Assembly (NCBI GenBank): GCA_037954235.1
Contig: JBBMOA010000013.1
Span: 20,255,001 to 20,319,000, forward strand
Source of the DNA: Aulostomus chinensis
Taxonomy: Eukaryota > Chordata > Actinopteri > Syngnathiformes > Aulostomidae
Length of the DNA stretch: 64,000 nucleotides
Direction: 5' to 3'
The notes below the pieces were generated by a model that was given only the letters and a program-made list of their open reading frames with translations, was not told the DNA's origin and searched no databases. The translations under genes and the position numbers were made by a program. Of the stretch, positions 13,807 through 26,726 are shown one piece after another; the first letter of the stretch is position 1, and the number at the start of each line of letters is the position of its first letter.

Positions 13807-16522
13807 TTATGAAAAATATTGCTGTTCTTATTTTAGCCAAAATCTTAGGCAATCTTAGGCTAGACCACTGTGCTGGAAATGATTTAGTAAGCATTGTTCT
13901 TGAATATTTTTAAAAACAATCAAGATATGAAAAGAAAACACAATAAGTACTTATTCTGTCAGCACAGCGCACGTATCAGTCTGTAGTTCAGTCAACACAT
14001 CATTACATCTTTAATTCATATCTGAGATTAAAAAAAAAAGTATATTTGCAATAAATTAAAGATGACTGCCTCTATTAGTAGAAAGTGGTTTTGGATGATG
14101 TTTTGATCAAAAAAAAAAAAACCCATAAGAGTTTGACACCTTAAATGTAAAGCAATGAAACACCATAGCTAATCTTTGACACTTGTACTTATCTCTGCCA
14201 AGAAGATGCTCCAGCAAAGCTACTAAGTCTTCCTTTCAAGGCAGTGAAATTGATCACACAGAATTCAGAACACATTTAAATTCCTTAAAGATCAACATGT
14301 GGCCTGCAGCCTAAATTTACCACTCTGTACATGGTTGTGCTCAGATGGAACACGACTTGTTTTTCTTCCACAATACCTACTTTTAAACTTATTTCAATGA
14401 ATTCCCTGGCATTTGCAATGGGGGACTATCATCAGTTAAGTCTATTTTTCACGTCCCTTTGGATTTTTCTATTCCCTGTAGGGCCACTTTTGCTTGATTT
14501 TCTTTCATTAATTTCAAAGGTTCTTATTGCTTTATGTGCTTTTATCATGCAGGTGCTCTAAGAGAAAATACCTTAGCATTAAAACGAGACATGAACTACA
14601 ATCAGGGAAGATGTGTGAGTTGGAAGGCTGCAAAGTGATTTACAAGGACATAGACAAGGTTTTAGTGAGCTGAAAATTTTAACTGCAGCAGCAAATGTTT
14701 TATCATTCACCAGGACTGTTGCAAGGCAACAATAGCAACAGTCAAAAGACATTAATCAAATGATGCAGAAGTGTAGAGGGCGCACAGGATTATATGTCTG
14801 ACTTTGGATCTTTACATGTAGTTCAATTAAACCTGAGAAAACTGAGTCAATCATGAAGTAAAAATAGAAGAGATCTATGGAGGAGAACCTGAGATGTCAC
14901 TTTGGGTTAATGTAAAAATGAGTATTTAATAATAGCTTGATACCTATTTTCTAAGCTTAACCTTTTTAAAATAGCTCTCACGTATGACACAAGCATAAAT
15001 AATAAATCTAACTAAGGTGGGCATATTGTGCTGTAGGTTATCCTCTCTGTCAGTCAGTCAATATTACAAATGTCTGCACTTGTTATTGTAGCGCTTCAAC
15101 TGGGCCTTATCTTGAGGATGAAGGAATCTCCTCAGAGAAAACTCAATTTCCTGCTCATTTGTACAACACTTCTCATCATTATCTTGCTTATCAGAATCCT
15201 GACAGGCATGCTGCCACATGTCTCTCCATGAAAACAACTTCAAAGGCCCTCATGTTGAGCAAAATGTCCTGACAGTGACTTCTACAATTAAAAACTAAAA
15301 TGGCTCCATTACGCAAAAAAACAGCAGGTTAAAAGCATTGTGCCTACCCACACGTCCTGTTACATGCTTTTATCAATGAACAATAGGTTAAGATGTGTAA
15401 TAATACAAGCAAATGTAATTGACAAGTATTGCGATGGTGTGTAAACCTAATCACTGAGGTTCACAGAGCACTGCGCTATGACCAATTTGTCCTCCTATCA
15501 TGAAACATTCACATTTTTTCCAGGCGTAGTTTTGCAAACGTCCAGGAACTCCAGTGATCATTGCACACTTGCAACAGCGCAGCGCACAGCAGAGGCCTCA
15601 AGCATACAGGGGTTTTGTGTGGTCACAGGTTTGAGGAGTTGGAGGACAAGGCTTCCCTACACAGCAAAGGTTACACCTGCACAAAGCCCCGCCATGAGAA
15701 CCTCAAGCTAATTCTGGACATTCCTTTTTCCATGTTGTTTTCCATAGGTATAATACAAATGGTGACTATGAACAGTACTGGACTGAGATACTACTTTAGC
15801 TGAATATAAAGGTAAATTAAACACAAATAAACATTTAAGTCGTAAAAAAAAAATAAAATCACAATCTCAATGGAACTACTGCAGTATCTCTATGACTCAT
15901 ACTGAATAGGAATAGTTTCAGCCTCACGTGTTATACGACATTATGTAGAGGAACAGTAAAAGTTGATCTTCAACATACTGTTGCTATTACCTCTCAAGTG
16001 CTATCGCCATTGTGAAACTTCTAAAGTTGCTGGAAGTAGCAAATTTAACAATTTCCCTGATTCATTAAAGATCAAAACAGTGCAGCTTAAGGTGGAGTGG
16101 GTAGATAAGCTCATAAGCATTTTTATAATTTTCAAGGGTGCCTGTCTGATTGTACGTCATGGTGGTGCATCCAAGCTGATTATGTGTGTGTGTGTGTCTG
16201 TGTCTGTGTGCGTTTGTTTATGATTTTGAGCCACTACTCACACTTACTGTAAAACGGGTGTGAGACAATTTGTAGATATGTTACAACAAAATTTATTTTC
16301 ATTCTAAAAGATGCAGTAGCCTTTTAGAAGTGTAATATGGGCAAGATTTAAAATAAAATGCTGACATGTATATTTTGTGAAACTATAAATCGTAACTAGC
16401 ACTAAAATCGGGATGTGGTGTGGAGCGTTTGCTAACAATAAGATCTGACCAGACAATTGCAGTCCACTTGTAAAAAACTTAAACTTTATGTTAAAAAGTA
16501 GTATTTTGTACTGTTTACAGAC

Positions 16523-16873
16523 TCAAGGGTTCGAACCAAGAAGGTTTGGGGTTCGAGCCTTGACTCGGGCACAGGATCTGTCAGTGTGGAGTCTGCATGT
16601 TCTCCCTGTTCCTGTGTGGGTTCTCTCTGGTACTCCGGCTTCGTCCCAGAGTCCAAAGACATCAAGAGGGGACGAGGCTGACTGATACTCTAAATTGACC
16701 GTAGGTGTGGCTGTGAGTGTGAATGGTTGTCTGTCTCTATGTGTTGGCCCTGTGATGGACTGGTGACCCGTCCAGGGTGAACCCCACCTCTCGCCTGAAG
16801 GCTGCTGGGATAGGCTTCAGTCCCCATGCGACCCTTAACAGGATAAGTGGTAGAAAATGGATGGATGGATGGA
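16523..16873 (+). mobile_element. SINE (type I), altered head, 11-bp target duplication
   Basis: Body and tail match the type I SINE, including the segments actctaaattgaccgtaggt, gatggactggtgacc and ggataagtgg, with a terminal ATGG run. The first part of the tRNA-like head is missing or rearranged, leaving a B-box-like GGTTCGAGCC. Perfect 11-bp direct repeats tgtttacagac at 16512-16522 and 16874-16884 flank it, which supports LINE-mediated retroposition of an already altered copy. Confidence 0.9.
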
Positions 16874-16943
16874 TGTTTACAGACCAGTGGATCAACATCA
16901 GTGGTTGCTACCATGGAAAAAGAGTAGCTGTTTCTCCATTCCT

Positions 16944-16967
16944 TCTCCTCCTCCTCCTCCTCCTCCC
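16944..16967. repeat. (CTC)n microsatellite
   Basis: CTC repeat about 70 bp to the right of the SINE at 16523-16873. Confidence 0.92.
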
Positions 16968-18585
16968 CCTTCTTCTAACAATGGTCACCTCCAATTGGGT
17001 GAAGATGCAAAGCTAAGGGGTTTACAATGGGTGTATAACAAGGGATGGATAACGTCACCATAGCTTCACACACTCATTTGATACAGTCGATGGTTATTAC
17101 TGATCCCTGGTGATGTCATGAGTTAGTCATGAGTGGAGGAAAAGAGTGAAGGAAGTGGAGTGTCTGTGCTCACCGAGGCTGATGGAACACTCCCAGCATT
17201 GGAAATGGTCTACTGTGACAACCTGAATTTCTAGGCTGGCAAACAGCATTATTCTCATTCCTGTTCCCATTGTCAACTCTCATTGAAATCTGCTGTCACA
17301 GACTAGAGCCTGATGCTAAGCAGGGCCGCTGGCCTCCCTGCATGTGTCTATCTCTGTCTACATTCGTACTGGCTCGCCAAAGTGTAAGTGGGAGAAAGAA
17401 GGGAAGAGCAATGGATGTAAAAAAAAAAAACTGAAATGGAATTGTTGTTTTGGTCTGACCATGAACTACTCATCCACCATGAAGTGAGAAAGGAAAAAAA
17501 AAAAGTATGAGGAAGAAAAGAAAACTCTCTAGAGCTCATCACTCATCGTGAGCTGGTGAAGCCAGACAGGTCTGTTTCCCGTTCCTAATATTCTTCATGA
17601 CAGACTGTCCATTTACACTGCTGGCCTCACTGATCCCTCTCTATCACTTCCAGGGTCCAGGGATGAGTCTACCGTCAACAACCAGGGAATTGTTTCTATT
17701 TCCAGCCATGGTGACAATGCGAAGATGACCAATGGTCAAGTGTACCTGATACAGGCATATAAAACCCTTAGAATATAAACCGGCAACACATTCCACAACA
17801 TATCAGGCTTCAAGCGTTTTCTTTATTTTTGCATTTAAAAAAGAGAAATAAAAGCCGTTTGAAGATGATTGTTAAAGCCTGTAAATATAATATTCCTACT
17901 GGCTTATGTTGGTTTTGTATGTAGTATGTAGTTTTGTACGTGAAGCAGAGCAAAAAATGTCCAGTCAAATCAGCTTGAAAACTGTCTCCACACTCCGTAG
18001 AGTCTTTTTTTCCTGTATTACTGAAGACCGTGCTTTCAATAATAGAACTTAGTACCCTTTGCCAAATTCCTTTGATGTATAAATAATGAGTTCTCAAACA
18101 CGAAAAGCTTCCGAGGATAGTTTGCGTGGTGCTTAGGTACTGGAAGAGCAACCGAATGATGGCAAGGTGTAGCTGTAACACAAGCAGGGAGCTCAAACAC
18201 AGCACAGTCAGTAACAGCATTGAAAACTTTATGACCTCATGAACATCGTGGAGACTGTAGCCATGTGTGCAGCGGACACAGTGAAAACTCTGAAAGATTG
18301 AAGCCTACTGAATCAAGGCAAAACCAAATAAAAATACAATTTGTAATAAATCTTATTCAAATAATAGGATGGATTGATCATATTTTTGAAAGGGAATAAT
18401 TCATATTCAAATAATCAGTGGATTCACATAGATATTTGACCATTTATTTGGACTAGAATTTCCCAGAATGAACTGAGGAAGAATCGGATTACTAAAAGAA
18501 ACACGTCCGTTTGCAGCTCTTAAGCTGGTAGCAATCAGACTTTCTTATGCATCACTTTTTCTTTTACACACTAAATCATTTAACC

Positions 18586-18973
18586 TGGGCTGCACGGTGG
18601 TGCAGTGGTCAGCACTGTGGCCTCACAGCAAGAAGGTTCTGGGTTCGAGTCCCGGCTTGGGCGCGGGATCTTTCTGTGTGGAGTTTACATGTTCTCCCCG
18701 TGCCTGCGTGGGTTCTCTCTGGTACTCCAGCTTCCTCCCTCAGTCCAAAGACATCAAGAGGGGACGAGGCTGATTGATACTCTAAATTGACCGTAGGTGT
18801 GACTGTGAATGGTTGTTCGTCTCTGTATGTTGGCCCTGTGATGGACTGGCGACCTGTCCAGGGTGAACCCCGCCTCTCGCCCGTAGATGCTGGGATAGGC
18901 TCCAGCCCCCCCCCCCCCCCCCCCCCATGACCCTTACTAGTAAGGACTAAGCGGAAGATGACGATGGAGGACG
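18586..18973 (+). mobile_element. full-length SINE (type I), 11-bp target duplication
   Basis: It starts with the tRNA-like head GCACGGTGGTGCAGTGGTC, contains the Pol III B-box GGTTCGAGTCC, and continues through the shared body and tail. Perfect 11-bp direct repeats atcatttaacc flank it at 18575-18585 and 18974-18984. A poly-C run at 18906-18926 has expanded inside the cagcccccc segment. Its reading frames give protein-like peptides that are only repeat translation. Confidence 0.92.
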
Positions 18974-20062
18974 ATCATTTAACCAGTGGTAAATGTTGTC
19001 CCTTTCAGGTGGTAAACTCAAATTCAAAGGTTATTGAAGAAAAAGTGTCAACTAAGTCAGCTGTGGCAGCATAAGCTGTTGTCTTCTTGTCTGTCTATGT
19101 GCTTTCAACATAGTTTTGTAACATGATGACACCTGGGTTGAATATGTGGTGCCATTTGGGAGTGAAATATCAGAAGATTCGGGCCCAATTAAAGCCTGGA
19201 CATGTTTGAGGAAATTTAAAGAAAAAACAAAACAAAACACCTCACCTCTACTGTATTCATGGGTTGAGTTTTTGGTGTGCAAACTATTTTTTTTTCTTCT
19301 GTTTTCATGCTGTTTCAATGGAAAATACATTAGCAGAAATATACACTGATGCCTCCATTACAGTACTGAGTGTTTGTCTTGTCTTACGTTCAGCCTTCTT
19401 CAAGCACTCATGCAGCTGCTTTTTGTTAGATAACGTTCCTGGATTGGCATGAGGGAAAATCTTCTCAACCCCATGATTCCTCGCAACTCAATTGAAACAG
19501 AAAGACAAATGGTCTCCTCTGAGTTCCACCCCATCCAGAGAGGCATTTTGTCTACGTAATACTGAGCCAAGTACTGTGAGGGGTTTAAATGGAAAATGGG
19601 CACTGCTTTATTATGCTGCAGCGCCTCGAAATGAATGTGGATAATAGAAATATTCACAGTGGTATTAATACCCTCAAAGCCCCCCTCCACCCCACCCTAC
19701 ACCACCACCCACCCCCACATTTTCTCTCTCCCAGGCTCCAAAGTACTTTGCCCTTGGCTATGCCTTATACTAAATAGATTTATGAGAACATTTGTGTCAT
19801 ATTTCCTCTTTTCCCGCATTGTCAAGACAGATTGTCAGTGCACCACTGATTGAGTGGAATCACCACACAGACTTGGTTCCCATTGTCAGGCCCCACGTAT
19901 TCATCTCTGGAGGCGGGTTTAACAAGGCAAATTGGCCACTGACACTTCTCTAAAGGCTTTGCCACTGCCATTAAGAAGAAACCGGGGGCATGAAAATAGT
20001 GGATCTGATGACTATGTTTCAAATGATTATCGTCTCAATAACAAATTCATCAAGTAATGCAT

Positions 20063-20065
<3 letters not shown>

Positions 20066-20104
<39 letters not shown>

Positions 20105-20118
20105 TATATATATACACA

Positions 20119-20175
<57 letters not shown>
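20066..20175. repeat. compound microsatellite (AC)n(TA)n(TC)n(TA)n(CA)n
   Basis: A 110-bp run of alternating dinucleotides with AC at both ends and TA and TC blocks between. Confidence 0.97.
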
Positions 20176-21156
20176 GTATATAAAACACACTTGTACAAAC
20201 CATGTACCTGTTGAATGACATTTTTACACTCTTCATATCATCACTTTCATCAAATAATCACATACTGTAAGTCATTTTTGTCATGTTTTTAGTTTTTAGG
20301 CCAAAAAGGATGTCAAAAAATGACTTAGGCAATTATTTTAAGAAGGTGACGGAATATAGGATTTACAAGCAGGACACAACCATTCAACTGATGATTTGTT
20401 CCACACTGTGCAGCAGCTTTGAGCAAATTTAAAACCACTTTAATTTGTCTACTGATATAAAGTAATTTTCAGTTGTCATAGTTTGCATTTTTTTTCCTTT
20501 ATTAAAAGTGTGCTGTACTACAAGGCTGCAAAATATCCCCCCAAAAAATGATGAAGTTACTTTGAGAGATATTGTGAGGTGACCCATTGAGTGGGAATAT
20601 GTGTTGTTTTTTTTACTTCATTTTCACGTAAAACAAACAAGATAGCTAGATAACTAGATAGATGAATAATGCTAATGCTTCATTTATAAGTCAATGTTGA
20701 TGCACATTTTACATTCTACATATACAAAACTCAGCCTTATTAAAATTTCGATGGTATTTTGATTTGTTATGCAGCTGTACAATGATGTCATTCATTACTA
20801 GTTACCAGCCTTGTTAACAAATACCTTTCCTAAAATATGGAAGGAAATGCTGGCATTAAGAAATTTTTTTAAGACAGAAAAAAAAGACAAATACGTATGA
20901 AATTGAATTGAAACTTATCTGAAATAGGGTGACATTAGCACTGCACTTCAGGAAGACAGTGCAAACAAAATAGCAAATTTATCAAATTGTATGACTGGTT
21001 TAGTGAAAACTGAATGTCTGAAAGAGCAAAATAACAGAAAAAATATGTTCAGCTCATATACTGCACTTAACTAATATGGACATGAGGAGAGGAAGTGCCA
21101 ATTCCAAAAATAGCACTGGGTTCATAGGCTGGGTTAGCTTAGCGCATTCATTGATT

Positions 21157-21533
21157 CCATCCATCGTCATCTTCCGCTTATTCCTACACATTAAGGGTCG
21201 CGGGGGGGCTGGAGCCTATCCCAGCGTCAACGGGCGAGAGGCGGGGTTCACCCTGGACAGGTCGCCAGTCCATCGCAGGGCCAACATAGAGAGACGAACA
21301 ACCATTCACACTCACAGTCACACCTACGGTCAATTTAGAGTATCAATCAGCCTAGTCCCCAATTGCATGTTTTTGGACTGTGGGAGGAAGCCGGAGTACC
21401 GGAGAGAACCCACGCAGACACGGGGAGAACATGCAAACTCCACACAGAAAGATCCCGTGCCCGAGCCGGGACTCGAACCCGGAACCTTCTTGCTGTGAGG
21501 CCACAGTGCTAACCACTGCACCACCGTGCAGCC
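21157..21533 (-). mobile_element. full-length SINE (type I), 13-bp target duplication
   Basis: Complete 377-bp copy on the minus strand, with the ATGG tail at the low-coordinate end and the tRNA-like head GCACGGTGGTGCAGTGGTT at the high end. It is flanked by perfect 13-bp direct repeats gcattcattgatt at 21144-21156 and 21534-21546. It retains a B-box (GGTTCGAGTCC) and has fewer visible defects than the other copies, so it is the best reference for the family in this window. Confidence 0.93.
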
Positions 21534-22490
21534 GCATTCATTGATTATTTAAGAAAATGGAACATTATAATAAATATCAATAATCAGGAGTGTAAAACAT
21601 ACATACAGTAGAACTTGAATATAAAATCACTCAAATACTCATGGTGGTGGGTGTGATGTGCTGCTGGGTGTCACCAGTCACTTTGGGAGGAAAATGTTTT
21701 CATCAGTGAAACCCTGGCCGCTTTGAGCTACAGCCAGATCCCTTCAAGTGCTTTGGCCTTGTAAGTGATGTGCAAGTAGAGATTCAAGATGATGTGGTGG
21801 CAGCAGCAGATGCTATAAAACTAAAAAACAGAGCTCGCTGTATAATATGTAGTTTGGGTTGAAATTTATTACTAGGAATTGTATCCTAGACTGACCAACA
21901 GTATCATATATGAAAAGTCAATCTTAAACGGGGATACATGTTTATATCCAATCATAAACCAATTAGTTTCATCCAACTTATTTCATGTTTTGAAAAAATC
22001 TCATTTTGATTTTTGAATACTAGCAAAAGAGCCATGTCATATTTTGCTATTCTGAGGTGAGCAAGAAAATGGTTATTTTAGTGACAAGATGCAGTTTCTC
22101 AAGTTCTATCCTTTTAAAAATTTCTAGAGTTTTGGAATACCTAAGAGTTTCTTCAATGACTCTTGACAAGAGTGCTACTGTATAATGTTTGGTGAATAAA
22201 ATACATCTTGTCCTTGTCTAATCTTGAGGTTGTTACAACTTCACAGGTTTTCTTCTTTTAATTCTTAAGGAGGAAAAAAAAATGAAGAAAAATGACATGT
22301 TCTTAACTTTCACTGACCAAAAAGGACAAAAATGAATACCAAAATCTCCAAGTATCAAACTCCATCTTGTGAGATGTTTATTCATCTGAACATAGAACAC
22401 CTTTAAAATAAAATGAATACATTCCTGGAGTCTGTTTTATACCTCCTCCAAGGAAGAACAAGTTCAATTTAATCATTATTTAATAACTAC

Positions 22491-22493
<3 letters not shown>

Positions 22494-22536
<43 letters not shown>
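22494..22536. repeat. (TA)n microsatellite
   Basis: Uninterrupted TA run of about 43 bp. Confidence 0.97.
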
Positions 22537-22538
<2 letters not shown>

Positions 22539-22853
22539 TAAAATCTATATCTCATTCCAGCCACTTGTCCTCAATGTTCCCTTCAAAATCTTCAGGACAC
22601 TGAAATCTTGTGGATTTCAATCGATTTGACATTAATGCTGAGGGTAGCTTTGATTAAGGCTGAACGAGGAAGTATACACTGAGGGAGGGAAAGTCCGATG
22701 TCACCAACAAACCTGATTGTCTTTGAGGAACTATCCTGTCCTGATTGCACTAATGGATGATTAATTGTCCAAAGTCCAAACATTGTAGATAGCTGTGTGA
22801 TTACATCTACATCTCCCACGCCACTCACTCAACATCCTTTGAATTAAGCCTTG

Positions 22854-22874
22854 CCCCCCCCCCCCCCCCCCCCC
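22854..22874. repeat. poly-C run, 21 bp
   Basis: Uninterrupted cytosines between ttg and aacagc. Similar shorter C runs followed by A runs occur near 1728, 3590 and 38786. Confidence 0.95.
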
Positions 22875-23597
22875 AACAGCTACTGACAATCGGCAATCAG
22901 GAATCTCCTGGGTGATATGTCTTCCACAGGTTGCTTCATGTGAGGTGTTCTAGAGAGCATCGGGATGGAGATTTCGCTCTGTTCCTTCACCAAGGACAAT
23001 AAGGGCTCTTCTTGGTATTTTACGGGGTGAGCAGAAAAAAGAAAATGTATTTGCTTCGGATCTGGTTGTTACTATATGTTGGTGAATTGTTTACTTGATG
23101 AAGTCTGATGAAAACATGGATCCAAAGAATTTTTGGTTATATAAGTAAATTAAACATATTTATTAGTTTGATTAGTACAATGGCAAACTGGGGCTGGGGA
23201 TGAGGAAAAAGGGAGTCAATATATTGAAAAATAAAGTTTAAATTAATTCAGAGGATTCTTTTGTCATTTTGAGAATGAAGACAGTATTTCAAGCGAGAAC
23301 TTGACATTTCCGTATTGAGGGCGACCTATTGCACCTGTACTGGGAATAATAACGGAGGTATAACACCAAGTGGGGCATCAGTGTGCCTTGATTGGAACAA
23401 CTCACTCTCTCAGTGAGACTTTATTGGACACACCCATTAATTTATACACACACGTCATGTGTCACCTACAGCGCATCTTATTGGCTGTTATCATTGTCCA
23501 TCAGTTAATACCTGCTTCAACATAGCTTTGCTTCTGTAACAATACAAAAAGAAAACATTTCACGAATACAATTGAGGGCATATTTACATATGTTAAC

Positions 23598-23822
23598 ATA
23601 TATACGTCTATTTATAGATGTCTAATCTTAGATGTTTAAATAACCGCAAATATACATCTATTCATAGATAATAATTTATAATAATAATTTAAATAATCCC
23701 TAATATATGTACATTCATAGACAATAATTTATAATAGTAATCTAAATAACCCCTAATATATGTATATTCATAGACAATAATTTATAATAATAATTTAAAT
23801 AACCGCTAATATACGTGTGTTT
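23598..23822. repeat. AT-rich tandem array, 53-bp period
   Basis: Units starting ataatttataataataattt recur at 23671, 23724 and 23777 with 53-bp spacing. They carry the shared segments aaataa(c/t)cccctaatatat and attcatagaca, with a few substitutions between them. A more degenerate earlier part (23598-23670) repeats the taaccgcaaatatacatcta portion. This is a small minisatellite of about four units with no coding potential. Confidence 0.85.
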
Positions 23823-24412
23823 ATTATTCTTCATCTGCCTGTCCATTGAATGTGGGCCACTTACTCTTCCCTACGTTCTCCACCTCAGTAGCTCTGTGTA
23901 GCGGGCCGTTTCCTCAGCTCACCAATGTTAGCTTGCTTACTTTATTTGTCAGGATTTGAGACCTTGTTTGGCGGTGGAAAACACCGGCTTTAGGTGCATG
24001 GTGAATGCGATGGAGCCCCGCTATGCTATAGTCACCCAAGAATTGAATTACTAGCTACCATGGTTTATTTTTAGTTAACCTGGTGGCTAGACTGGCTAGC
24101 AGCTCCCTCATATGTTCAGTATCAAGCTAAAAAAAAGTCCATTTGCTGCACTTCAACTCTCCATTGTTCACTTTACTTTTCAAAAGCTTGGAAGCTACAC
24201 TTTGCACTTAGTTTCAATAAATAAAACCAATTTTCTCACCACATCTTTGATTCATTCGTCCAGCATTTGCAAGCTGCCAGTCAGAGCCATATATTGTGTA
24301 ATTGATGCTTTCAGTCCAATTAATTCAATCCAAGTCAATGGAACACTCACAAGATGTCACCAAAATCACTTCGTCCCTTTAAAATCTTTGAGAAAAGGAT
24401 GTAAGTGTATTG

Positions 24413-24493
24413 AATCGTGATATATATCGTATCATGAGGCAAATATCATGTATTTTTTCATATCGCGACATGAGTGTATCACTACAGCCCTAC
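24413..24493. repeat. possible MITE-end relic rich in ATCG/TATC
   Basis: It contains cgtgatatatatcgtatcat, then catatcgcgacatgagtgt and ends cactacagcccta. This resembles the termini of a dispersed fish element that I recall as ending in CTACAGCCCTA. No matching opposite end or target duplication was found. Confidence 0.4.
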
Positions 24494-25445
24494 CCAAGAG
24501 TGTATTATGACATACAACCTCTTCTCCTTTTGTTTTCCTCTTCCCTGGCCCTATTAATTCTTTGTAGATTTGGGATAACGTAACAAAGATATCGTATTTT
24601 CTTTTTTCTCCCAACATGACATTGCTTTGGGTGCAGTAAAACCTAGTACATAGTGGCAAAAATCATTCCTTACTTCCACGAATCTCAGAAATCCTCACCT
24701 GAGCTAGCTCCAACTTTACTGTTGCTCTACTTTATTGAGAAGATTTTTTTTTACAGTGACTATATTTCCAGAAAAAAGAAAACAAAAGAAATAAAAGCTT
24801 GGTTTAAAGAGCTGAAACAGCTGCTTCTCTGGTCCCTAAATCTTTCTTGAGGGTTTTTGCAAGACTCATTTATTTACTGGTCCCAGTCAATTAACTGCCA
24901 TCTCCTTCAACAATTCCTTTCTATGAAATGACAAAGTTGATAAAATTCAAAATTTGTGCATTATGGACATCTAAATATATTGAATACATGAGCACTATAA
25001 CATCCACTTAGGCATTGCATGCAGTCTCTGTCAAGTTCCTAATTAGCTGAATTAGATTGAATAACCAATTACGAGTCTTAAAGTAAATAAGCCTGCGAGG
25101 ATTCCACCAAAGGCTTGAAAACAGAATTAGAATGGAAGCCAATAATTGACAGGCTGAATGACAGTGTGGTCAGACAAACAATATTCTTGTCACAACTAGA
25201 GAATTCTAGCTGTCATCAAGGGATAAAATAGGCAAGCAGAGACTGACATTGTGCAAAAGAAGGAACTGAATATAATTAAGGCTCATAATGCAATGTGCTG
25301 TATTTATGTAATATGGATCTTATAATAGTCGTGTCCTACGTCACAAGACCTTTTCCTTGTCTGTAGTTGGACCTCGAAAAATGCTCAGAATGGAAACAGT
25401 CACGTGTGGTGGTCATGTAGAAAATAGAAAATAAAACACACATAC

Positions 25446-25575
25446 CTTTACTTGCATTCTCCACGTGTTCCAGTTCATCTGGAAACCTCAAAATTTCTGG
25501 GTAACTCTCTTCACACTTCTCAGCCAGAAAATGAAGGAGAGTTGTGCTCTGACTGATGGACTTAGTGTCTCGGAG
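25446..25575 (-). CDS. diaph2: diaph2 exon E: FH2, LRDTKS...TTLLHFLAE...FPDELEHVENASK
   Basis: The minus-strand acceptor cactctag is followed by 130 nt of open frame and the donor gtatgt, in phase 0 at the start and phase 1 at the end. The 43 full codons begin LRDTKSISQSTTLLHFLAE and end RFPDELEHVENASK. In human diaphanous paralogs the same place reads (L/I)RDTKS-(A/T)DQK-x-TLLHF, then the F-P-(D/E)-EL-x-HV-(E)-x-ASK helix. The DQK triplet reads SQS here, an unusual change in an otherwise conserved stretch. No stops interrupt the frame. The next expected exon would begin by completing a codon of type G-N-N, usually valine. I could not find it in bases 1-25445. Confidence 0.92.
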
Positions 25576-25904
25576 CTAGAGTGAAAGGGTGGGAAAAAAG
25601 AAAAAAAAACAAAACAAAACACAAAACAGAGATTAATCCCAGTGTTTCTCATCATGTACATGCTGCACATAGGTTTAATTACTTTGGGCCTCAGTCTTGA
25701 AATTTTCTGATGAACAAATTATGCACACTATGTTCTTTTAACCCACTGTTAAGTCTTACAGATGGTACACAAAGCCTGGTGATATCTGTAAAACGTTTCT
25801 CCTGATATCTTTTGTAAAACTCTTGCAATGTCTTTGCAAGCCTGACTAACTGAAGGTTGAAGTTTCAAAGGAGTTTCAAATATTCATCAGGCTTTGATAA
25901 TAAC

Positions 25905-25943
25905 AATAATAATAATAATAATAATTATTATTATTATTATTAT
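25905..25943. repeat. palindromic (AAT)n(ATT)n microsatellite
   Basis: AAT units switch to ATT units, giving a self-complementary hairpin-capable tract in the intron between exons D and E. Confidence 0.95.
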
Positions 25944-25946
25944 GAT

Positions 25947-26110
25947 AACAACCTTCATTTGTCCCACAGTGGGAAAACTTACATTGCTACATCAGCTAAA
26001 GGTTGACAAAATAATGAATAGAGCAAATAAAGAGCTACAGTGAAATTAGGTTAAAAAAGTATTAAGTGGTGTTGCGTGTGGTTAAAAAAGAGCAGCAGTG
26101 ATAGTTTTTT
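25947..26110 (+). repeat. possible old retroelement 3' fragment
   Basis: The text catttgtcccacagtgggaa and acattgctacatcagctaaa resembles a common fish retroelement tail known to me from memory. It starts immediately after the AAT/ATT microsatellite. Family assignment is not attempted. Confidence 0.4.
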
Positions 26111-26726
26111 TATTGCATGGTCCTGTATTGACAAATATTTGCTTTTTCTTACTAAGCCCAAACTGTCTTTTCTTTATTTAAAAATATAAAGCAGTTTAAG
26201 CTGCGATTGAGTTTCCCTCTATTGTAAGAGTCCCAGTGGTTCAGCTTGAGTACACAATTTCAGTTCTCTGCACCATAGCAGAAAGTATTTCACAGCGTGT
26301 CTCCAAAAAAAAAAATAAATAAATAAAATAAATCCACCGATTAACCAGTTTGGTGAAGATGCAAACACTATAACTACATAGAGCAACCCAATCAAAGAGC
26401 AACTTATATATACTTATATATACACATACACACATGCATCTAAAAATCACACTGCACCCACAAAATGAAATTGCATTCAATATTATGCCAGTAAATGTTG
26501 AATGAAAATAAACTAGGGGTGTGCCTCGGTGCACAATTGCCAGCATCTCCACATCAGTACATAGGAAACTTGTTCCATATTCATTCCCCACCGTGATTGC
26601 CATGCTGTTCAAATGGCATGCTGGGAAAGCTAATTAGCACAACACATCTCTTTGTGCCCATACTGAAAATATCCACACTGCCTGCAGTTGGACATGCCCA
26701 CACACGCGCAAAATGAGGTACACACA

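Larger units (their letters stand above)
1..25445 (-). other. non-coding stretch downstream of diaph2 exon E, inferred intron
   Basis: The formin FH2 domain is incomplete at exon E, whose donor at 25445 is good, so transcription should continue leftwards. I searched the minus strand for the conserved distal segments (DKFVEKMTSF-like, LGEYF-like and the DAD motif GVMDxLLEALQ) and found none. The stretch therefore looks like one large intron, though a short divergent exon could have been missed. Contents are a MITE, four SINEs, one nested MITE, an AT-rich 53-bp tandem array and many microsatellites. Apparent frames such as 12310-12744 (144 codons, minus) and 10562-10924 (120 codons, minus) have no recognisable domain. 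Confidence 0.55.

Noticed and set aside
21330..21537. Protein-like frames sharing motifs such as KKVPGSSPGSG and LSVWSLHVLPVP across several loci
   Set aside because: The shared peptides are translations of the same SINE in different frames, not a gene family. The same applies near 13620, 16488, 18547, 30191 and 56134.
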